From Nitrospirae bacterium CG2_30_53_67 (GTDB lineage Bacteria; CG2-30-53-67), in NCBI GenBank assembly GCA_001873285.1, contig MNYV01000098.1:1-23433 (forward strand): a stretch of 23,433 nt of DNA. The letters are read 5' to 3'. The notes beneath the pieces were generated by a model that saw only the letters and a list, made by a program, of their open reading frames with translations, was not told where the DNA came from and ran no database searches. Every line of letters begins with the position of its first letter. Position 1 is the first letter of the stretch. Position numbers and translations under genes: made by a program. Shown piece after piece: positions 17,929 to 23,433 of the stretch.

Positions 17929-17946
17929 TAGGAAAAGTTTTTCCTA
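17929..17946. promoter_or_regulatory. Candidate upstream activator site 2
   Basis: TAGGAAAAGTTTTTCCTA extends the same palindrome to 18 bases, so its outer TA/TA bases are symmetric too. The centre lies about 168 bp upstream of the predicted transcription start, in the usual range for sigma-54 enhancers. The central two bases are the only asymmetry. The rest of 17776-18078 is AT-rich and holds no gene that I can see. Confidence 0.65.
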
Positions 17947-18078
17947 ATTATTACATGAATATATTCTTGATCCATTGATATTTTTAAACCCCTTCATGCC
18001 CCTGCGCTAATAAAATTATAGAGCATTTTCAAGACATTGAAAAGATATGCAGACCCCAGGTCCGCCCGCCTCCATTTT

Positions 18079-18094
18079 TGGCACAGGTTTTGCT
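18079..18094 (+). promoter_or_regulatory. Sigma-54 (-24/-12) promoter
   Basis: TGGCACAGGTTTTGCT matches the sigma-54 consensus TGGCAC-N5-TTGCW at every fixed position, with the correct spacing between the GG and GC dinucleotides. Transcription would start near 18105, giving a leader of about 45 bases before the gene at 18150. The promoter lies directly downstream of a sigma-54 activator gene and of two candidate activator sites. Confidence 0.85.
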
Positions 18095-18100
18095 CTATGA

Positions 18101-18117
18101 GTTTATAGATTATAAAC
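18101..18117. promoter_or_regulatory. Perfect inverted repeat at the predicted transcription start
   Basis: GTTTATA (18101-18107) and TATAAAC (18111-18117) are perfect inverted repeats around GAT. The dyad begins seven bases after the -12 element and covers the predicted +1 position. It could be a repressor operator or a small hairpin at the 5' end of the transcript. Neither role can be decided from the sequence. Confidence 0.5.
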
Positions 18118-18149
18118 ATTATAGATCCGTTTGATGCCCGGGCCGATGA

Positions 18150-19985
18150 ATGAAACGTTGTGTCATGGTTTTAGTGATGTTCTCATTTCTACTGAACGCC
18201 GGGAATCTTCATGCAGTACAGTATCTGTTGAGAATCACGGATGCCCCCTATCCGGCAGATACTAATTTCGGCGCCGATACCCTTCTTGCGGATGACGGTT
18301 TTTATCCGAGTTCGGGCCTTTCCCTGGGTTTCAACTTCCCCTTTTATTGCAGCACGTATAACAAAATCTATATTGACGTGAACGGATTTATTACCCTGGG
18401 GTCCAAGTCCTCCGGACAATACGACGACACCGATAACCAGACCTTCCCTCTCTACGATAACGCCGGTTCCAACCCGGAATTTTACAGCATCCCGATGATC
18501 GCGCCCTTCTGGTCTGATGTGATCACCGAGCACAGCACCGACCCGGACGTGATCGCCTATGAAAATGCCATAGGCAGGCCCGGCAGCCAGAGACATGGAC
18601 AAATCCGGTATCGTCTCGACTCCGTCTCTTCTCCGAAAAGGGTGATCGTGACCTGGAATGATGTCTTTCATTATCGGGATGCCGCATGGGGGGACGACAA
18701 CACCACCGGGAATAATTTTCAGCTCGTCCTGTATGCAGACGGCCGTATCCAGTTCAATTACGGGGCCATGGGGTGGCGGGGGTTCAATGCGCCCTATCAG
18801 AGGATGGCGACCATCGGCATTTATTCTGCCGATCACGCGGCCGGAAGCCCCTGCGAGGGACAGGCCGCGCCGTACGATATCTTCTATCCCGAGGACAATC
18901 AGGTATCAGGAAAAGAGCTTCTCTATCTCATGGATACGGATGAAGATGATATCCCTGACGATGGAGATGCATCGGGTGCGGCCGGAGACCATCTCTGCAG
19001 GCGCCCGGTGGTGGACAACTGCGACGACAATTGCCGGGATGTCATGAATTTCGATCAGGATGATACGGACGGGGACGGGGTGGGAGACCTCTGCGACAGC
19101 GACGATGACAACGACGGTGTCCCGGATGTATCCGACAACTGCCCTCTCGCGGCAAATCCGAGCCAGACCCATTCGGATGCCGACACCCATGGGGACGCCT
19201 GCGACAACTGTGTGACGGTTGCCAATGAAGATCAACTGGACACGGACGGAGACGGACAGGGAGATGCCTGTGATTCCGATGATGATAACGACGGTGTTCC
19301 GGACGGTTCGGATAACTGCCCGGTTACAACCAATCCTTCCCAGGCCAATTATGATCAGGATAGCATGGGGGACATCTGTGACCCGGATGCGGACAATGAC
19401 GGTCTCAGCAATATCAGTGAGAACCAGTGGCCCTACACCAACTGGCTGGACCCGGATACGGACCACGACCACTATACGGACTGGGAAGAGTTTAATCATG
19501 ACGGGAACCCGGCATATTCTTTCTTTCTCGACACCGATCCGAACAATCCGGATTGCGACGGCGACGGGCTTCTGGACGGGGATGAGGCGCATATCTTCGG
19601 GACCAACCCCAAAAGAGCGGATACGGATGCAAACGGGGTCCCTGATGGACAGGAAGATTTCGATCATGACGGGCTCGTTAACGTAGATGAGATCGCCGTG
19701 GGGACCAACCCCTGGAATCCGGATTCGGATAACGACGGCCTGATGGATGGGGCGGATCCATGGCCTTTGGATATCAATTACCGGGACGGAGATCTGGACG
19801 CCTCCGGGTCCGTGGATGCAGCGGATGCCTTGATTGCCATGCGTATTGCATCCGGTTTGATAACGGCCACCACCGTGCAACTCCAGCACGGCGACGTGAC
19901 TCCCATGGGGGCGCCGGACGGCATGATCGATATCTCGGATGCCTTGATGGTGATGAGAAAAGCCATGGGACTGGTTGCCTTTTAG
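18150..19985 (+). CDS. Secreted NIDO / thrombospondin type 3 / dockerin-like calcium-binding protein
   Basis: The 611-residue product has a signal peptide (about 1-22, cleavage likely after LHA). An N-terminal beta-rich region (about 30-245) contains IDVNGFITLGS, IAPFWSDV and NNFQLVLYADGRIQFNYG, the pattern of the nidogen-type NIDO domain. From about residue 260 to 540 there is a long run of aspartate-rich thrombospondin type 3-like repeats (DTDGDGVGDLCDSDDDNDGV and variants, with paired cysteines), which bind calcium. The last 70 residues (about 541-611) hold two dockerin-like calcium loops, DGDLDASGSVDAADALIAMR and DVTPMGAPDGMIDISDALMVM. No membrane anchor or sorting signal is apparent. It is probably an extracellular adhesion or scaffold protein. 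It is the first gene after the sigma-54 promoter, though its ribosome-binding site is weak. Confidence 0.85.
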   Translation: MKRCVMVLVMFSFLLNAGNLHAVQYLLRITDAPYPADTNFGADTLLADDGFYPSSGLSLGFNFPFYCSTYNKIYIDVNGFITLGSKSSGQYDDTDNQTFPLYDNAGSNPEFYSIPMIAPFWSDVITEHSTDPDVIAYENAIGRPGSQRHGQIRYRLDSVSSPKRVIVTWNDVFHYRDAAWGDDNTTGNNFQLVLYADGRIQFNYGAMGWRGFNAPYQRMATIGIYSADHAAGSPCEGQAAPYDIFYPEDNQVSGKELLYLMDTDEDDIPDDGDASGAAGDHLCRRPVVDNCDDNCRDVMNFDQDDTDGDGVGDLCDSDDDNDGVPDVSDNCPLAANPSQTHSDADTHGDACDNCVTVANEDQLDTDGDGQGDACDSDDDNDGVPDGSDNCPVTTNPSQANYDQDSMGDICDPDADNDGLSNISENQWPYTNWLDPDTDHDHYTDWEEFNHDGNPAYSFFLDTDPNNPDCDGDGLLDGDEAHIFGTNPKRADTDANGVPDGQEDFDHDGLVNVDEIAVGTNPWNPDSDNDGLMDGADPWPLDINYRDGDLDASGSVDAADALIAMRIASGLITATTVQLQHGDVTPMGAPDGMIDISDALMVMRKAMGLVAF

Positions 19986-19995
19986 AAAGCGGTAT

Positions 19996-20013
19996 CGGAA
20001 GTAACGGAAGTAA
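19996..20013. repeat. Two-unit 9-bp tandem repeat in the gap before the large cytochrome gene
   Basis: CGGAAGTAA occurs twice in tandem (19996-20004 and 20005-20013), flanked by related 9-base units (CAGATGGAA at 20014-20022). The 9-base period is the same as in the dnaE-accA array, although the unit sequence differs. The rest of the 141-base gap holds only the ribosome-binding site for the next gene; I see no clear second promoter. Confidence 0.5.
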
Positions 20014-20126
20014 CAGATGGAACTTTTCACACAAATCCAGTGGAAAGGGGGTGTAATCAGACATTCATAATTCGTTTATTTATCAATGAAGCATTCACTA
20101 ACGTAATGATTTGAATGGAGGTATTT

Positions 20127-23100
20127 ATGAAAAAGTTATTGAGAATGTCGGCCTTATTTTTGCTTATGGCGGGCATGGCCGTGATCTATCCTGCCACCGG
20201 CTTCAGCAAGCCGGGTGGAGGCGGCGGAGGCCACGGCGGCGGCGGGAAAACCGCCACCCCGCCCAAGAACGCCTTCAACATCATGATGAACTACGAGCTG
20301 GGGATGCACTGCACGGGATTTGAGTTCTCCTACTGCTGTATCCTCCCTCCGTACAATTCGATCCTGGCCCAGGTGGTCAAGACCGAGAAGGCGGGGGGCA
20401 AGCCCAAGCTCATGGAATCCGACCCCAACGTAGGGATCGACGGTCTGGGCCGGCCGACCGTGGTGCGGGATACCGCATTGGACGGGAACGGGAACTTTAA
20501 GAAATACGTTCTTAAATACTGGCACGATGCCCAGCCCAGAAACGACGGCCGAGGGGCGCCGCAGACCAGCACCCTGATCAGCCAGGTGGAGGGGAACTCC
20601 CTCCTGATGTGGAACACCAAATTTGACTCAGCAAAAGTTGATGCCAACGGCGCCCTGACTTACGGGACCTATAACGGCGCAACCGGCGTCATGCAAGGCG
20701 ATGGGGATTACACGGACGCCACGGACAACTATGCCAACGCCTGGATGAACCATCTCTACATCTATGCGGACCTGGAGGGCGGCAACCCGGCGAACTCCAG
20801 CCTGGAAGGGGATAAGATCCGTCTCGGTGTGGCGGGCCACGTGCAGTATCCTCCGAACGTGGGCGCCTCGCTTCAGCCCATGGGTCCAGGCGTCGTGGGC
20901 GCAGGTTTCGGCAACGTGCTGACCTTTTCCAAGGACTCAGGGACCGTGGTCTACACCCAGATGAAGGTTTTGGAAAATCTTCCGGTCATGTTGACCTCGC
21001 CCCGGATCTGGGAGGCGTTGGGCCTTCCTCTGACCCCGTTTGAGGACACCATCAATTTCTTCGGTGATCCCGGGGCCGTGGACGAGGATTCAATCCGGCC
21101 CTATGTGTTCATGCGCGCCGAGCTTCAGGACTATAATACCGGCGCGGCCATACTCGATGACGGGAACCCGGTGCGCGGCTTCGGGACGGCGCCCATTGAT
21201 ATCCCGAACTGCGAGCGCTGCCACGCCACATTCAGCAGTGTGAACAGCGCCAACCCCGTAGGCTCGCCCCAGTATGCCCTGGTCATGGATGAGATCAACT
21301 TCTGGAACTGCTACTACGGGATCAACACTGCGGCCGGGGACTCGGACTGGTATTCGAGACTCAAGGGAGCGGCCATCAGTATTTTGAAGATCCACGACAT
21401 GAAGCGCGGGACCTCATTTACGGCGAATTTCCCGGCAACCACCATCAACTGCGCCACGGGCGAGCTCTCCGGGGACACGAGCGACATCGTACAGAAGACC
21501 CGGCTCGGTCATGAGGCCGTGGTCTGCCAGCGCTGCCATGCGGACAACGTGATTGCCGCGGTCAAGTCGGCCAATATAGGGCAGGAGATGGTGGATAACG
21601 GTTCAGATATAGATCCGTCCCAACTGGGCGCGTTGATTCGGCCCCTGACTGAGGTCATCCACCGCGAACACAGGAACAGGGAGTTTTCAGACTCCCTGGG
21701 GAGGAACGGAGGCTGTCAGGGCTGCCATCCCTCTCACCGGTCCGACGGATCCTTGGACAATTATCCCATCACACAGGACGGGATGAACTTCTTTGCAGGG
21801 AGCGATAACCGGAACGCCGCAGGCGGATGCTATGTGGGCCGCGACGTGCATTCCAATCCCGGAAGAAATACCGACGGCGCCGAGACCCCGAGTCATCTGA
21901 ATCCCATCGGCCAGTGGCTGGTGACCAATGTGGCCAAGGACACGGGGACCGACAAGGGGATCTGGTGCACCAACTGCCACAGCCAGTTGGGTCAGGAACT
22001 CTGGAAAAAGGATAATATGAGCGACCCGATCCACGGGGTCGGCGTTTACACGGCCCGGAACGAGTCGTTCCCCGCAGGTGTGGCGGCTGCCCTTGGTGTC
22101 TCGGAGGCCCAGACCATTGCCTGGCTCGATCCCAAGACCAATGCGGATACGGCGGCGATCTGGAACCGGGATCCGGGACTCTGCAACTACGTTGCGGGAT
22201 ACTTCGGCGTCATTCCGGTCAATCCCGATCATGACGGGAATGTAGCCACCGTCGAGGTTCAGGTGAACAGCGCGTCAGCATGCACCACAGGCGGCGGCAC
22301 GGGCCTGATTGACTGCGGCGCTGACTACCCGGGCGCTCCCGCTTTCTATATCTGCGGTTCCACGGATGCGGACGGGGATTTCAGCGTGAAGGTCTTGGAC
22401 TTCTGCACCACGTCCGACTGCGTGGCGGCGGCCCAGGCAACCCTGCCTTCCGGCTCCGTGGCCGTGCCGGTGCCTTTCTCGGCTGCCTCGGACGGACGGG
22501 ACCACTGGCTGGCCGGGGGCGAGCCCCACTGTGCGGACTGCCATGCGGCGCCATACGTGGAGAACAGCGGGAACAACAACCCCTTTCCGCCGTTCAACTA
22601 CCCGAAAAAGCCGGCCCTGTTCCGCTACACCCGAGGGCATCAGGACATCACCTGCCAGGGGTGTCATGAGTCGATTCACGGGCTCTATCCGGTCACCCCG
22701 AACATCGACACCACGTCCTATGCCCAGGCGGCCGGCATGAACACGGACGGCTCCCACGGACCGCTCAAGTGCGGGGCCTGTCATAAGGCGAACAGTAGTG
22801 GCGTAGATAGTGCCGTGGCTAATCTGACATTCCAGGGAACAGCGATTGCCAACAACTTCGATGCGGCGGTCTCCTGGATGCACACCTACACGGAGGAGTC
22901 GGACCCACGTGACAGCACCTGCCTGCGCTGCCATGGAGACAACCGGTCCAAGATTTCTTCCACCAATGGGAAATGGACGACCCATGCCAAATCAGGCCGC
23001 GTCTCCAGAAAGACCATGGACAAGGTGGAGATCCTGCAGCTGGGCCATGTGTCCGGCGACCCTGCCTTTGAGAGTCCGTATACAACCCTGTGCAAGACCT

Positions 23101-23234
23101 GTCACGGAGACCGGGGCAACAGGGTTTCCTGCAGCAGCAAAAAATGGAAAAACCATCTTGTGGAAGGGCGTGCCTCTGCCTCTGTCTGGGAGTATGTCTC
23201 AGGACAGAAGACCGGAGGAACCTGCGGGTACTGA
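20127..23234 (+). CDS. Large secreted nine-haem c-type cytochrome with glycine-rich N terminus
   Basis: The 1035-residue product has a signal peptide (about 1-27) followed by a run of ten glycines broken only by a histidine (30-40). The first 360 residues contain no haem motif but include a conserved-looking segment NYELGMHCTGFEFSYCC (55-71) with three cysteines. Nine CxxCH motifs begin at Cys362, Cys467, Cys530, Cys614, Cys802, Cys843, Cys882, Cys932 and Cys989, so the haems crowd toward the C terminus. I prefer the start at 20127 to the ATG at 20115, because the latter's ATGGAGG contains the ribosome-binding site of the former. The protein is probably periplasmic or outside the cell; no catalytic assignment is possible. 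The gene follows the calcium-binding protein gene by 141 bases and probably shares its sigma-54 promoter. Confidence 0.88.
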   Translation: MKKLLRMSALFLLMAGMAVIYPATGFSKPGGGGGGHGGGGKTATPPKNAFNIMMNYELGMHCTGFEFSYCCILPPYNSILAQVVKTEKAGGKPKLMESDPNVGIDGLGRPTVVRDTALDGNGNFKKYVLKYWHDAQPRNDGRGAPQTSTLISQVEGNSLLMWNTKFDSAKVDANGALTYGTYNGATGVMQGDGDYTDATDNYANAWMNHLYIYADLEGGNPANSSLEGDKIRLGVAGHVQYPPNVGASLQPMGPGVVGAGFGNVLTFSKDSGTVVYTQMKVLENLPVMLTSPRIWEALGLPLTPFEDTINFFGDPGAVDEDSIRPYVFMRAELQDYNTGAAILDDGNPVRGFGTAPIDIPNCERCHATFSSVNSANPVGSPQYALVMDEINFWNCYYGINTAAGDSDWYSRLKGAAISILKIHDMKRGTSFTANFPATTINCATGELSGDTSDIVQKTRLGHEAVVCQRCHADNVIAAVKSANIGQEMVDNGSDIDPSQLGALIRPLTEVIHREHRNREFSDSLGRNGGCQGCHPSHRSDGSLDNYPITQDGMNFFAGSDNRNAAGGCYVGRDVHSNPGRNTDGAETPSHLNPIGQWLVTNVAKDTGTDKGIWCTNCHSQLGQELWKKDNMSDPIHGVGVYTARNESFPAGVAAALGVSEAQTIAWLDPKTNADTAAIWNRDPGLCNYVAGYFGVIPVNPDHDGNVATVEVQVNSASACTTGGGTGLIDCGADYPGAPAFYICGSTDADGDFSVKVLDFCTTSDCVAAAQATLPSGSVAVPVPFSAASDGRDHWLAGGEPHCADCHAAPYVENSGNNNPFPPFNYPKKPALFRYTRGHQDITCQGCHESIHGLYPVTPNIDTTSYAQAAGMNTDGSHGPLKCGACHKANSSGVDSAVANLTFQGTAIANNFDAAVSWMHTYTEESDPRDSTCLRCHGDNRSKISSTNGKWTTHAKSGRVSRKTMDKVEILQLGHVSGDPAFESPYTTLCKTCHGDRGNRVSCSSKKWKNHLVEGRASASVWEYVSGQKTGGTCGY

Positions 23235-23282
23235 TGATTGGTCGGCAAGTATCGTAGTGTGTCTGTAAAGTGAGCAAACCGG

Positions 23283-23316
23283 AAACGGGGGGGAAGATCC
23301 TTCCCCTCCGTTTTTT
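23283..23316 (+). terminator. Rho-independent terminator after the nine-haem cytochrome gene
   Basis: AAACGGGGGGGAAG (23283-23296) and CTTCCCCTCCGTTT (23300-23313) form a 14-bp stem with one G-U pair and a three-base loop, followed by six T residues (23311-23316). It lies about 50 bases after the stop codon and closes the two-gene secreted-protein unit. The remaining 117 bases of the window show no gene I can support. Confidence 0.9.
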
Positions 23317-23433
23317 ATACTGGATTGTCGGGTCGGGCCTGTCCTCCAATCCCCCGATCCGGTCTGAGGGCAGGCATTTTTGTCGCAGGCCCTTTTTCCC
23401 CGATTCAATGGACAACGCAAGGATTTTGATGGT

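Noticed and set aside
17929-17946. Palindrome TAGGAAAAGTTTTTCCTA read as an intrinsic terminator for the regulator gene
   Set aside because: The loop would be only two bases, the stem is AT-rich, and no T-run follows. An identical copy 169 bp away fits a protein-binding site better.
18906-20030. Minus-strand open frame with regular isoleucine-valine-arginine pattern
   Set aside because: The pattern is the reverse complement of the aspartate-rich thrombospondin type 3 repeats of the sense gene, so it is not independent.
20115-20126. ATG at 20115 as the start of the nine-haem cytochrome
   Set aside because: That ATG overlaps the GGAGGT ribosome-binding site for the ATG at 20127, and the signal peptide begins cleanly at 20127.

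Overview
The window looks like chromosomal DNA from a free-living Gram-negative bacterium, most likely a deltaproteobacterium in the broad sense (Desulfobacterota or a relative). This rests on the housekeeping gene order, periplasmic and secreted multihaem c-type cytochromes, a sigma-54 two-component system and a two-CW type cysteine cluster in the kinase. The placement is inference from gene content, since no rRNA or other marker gene is present.

Layout: (1) 1-164 holds the right half of a dispersed repeat, followed by a nitroreductase on the minus strand with a recognisable sigma-70 promoter. (2) 872-8152 is the conserved DNA/tRNA maintenance cluster dprA-topA-trmFO-xerC. It is interrupted between topA and trmFO by about 1.45 kb of accessory DNA: a minimal terminal-inverted-repeat scar on the topA stop codon, a complete MntA/HepT (MNT/HEPN, type VII) toxin-antitoxin pair, a possible gene fragment, and a twice-deleted DinD/BRO-type pseudogene. 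(3) 8153-8724 has no gene but holds a roughly 460-bp non-autonomous inverted-repeat element with a smaller palindromic MITE nested inside it; its right half is the same repeat as at the start of the window. (4) 8725-13322 carries dnaE and accA, separated by six 9-bp repeat units. (5) 13309-17721 continues from accA without a gap through a DUF4911-type gene, a periplasmic pentahaem cytochrome, a membrane histidine kinase with a cysteine cluster, and an NtrC-family sigma-54 activator. All successive genes overlap, so they are probably translationally coupled. (6) 17722-18149 is a regulatory region with two identical 16-bp sites (GGAAAA-N2-TTTTCC palindromes) 169 bp apart, a near-consensus -24/-12 sigma-54 promoter and an inverted repeat at the predicted start of transcription. 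(7) 18150-23234 encodes two large secreted proteins: a NIDO/thrombospondin-type-3/dockerin-like calcium-binding protein and a nine-haem cytochrome with a glycine-rich N terminus. A strong intrinsic terminator follows.

The most interesting hypothesis is that parts 5-7 form one circuit. The periplasmic pentahaem cytochrome and the kinase would report redox or electron-acceptor state. The sigma-54 regulator would then bind the two palindromes and switch on a secreted calcium-binding protein plus a large multihaem cytochrome, perhaps as a cell-surface electron-transfer or attachment complex. The motifs are visible in the sequence; the functional link between them is inference.
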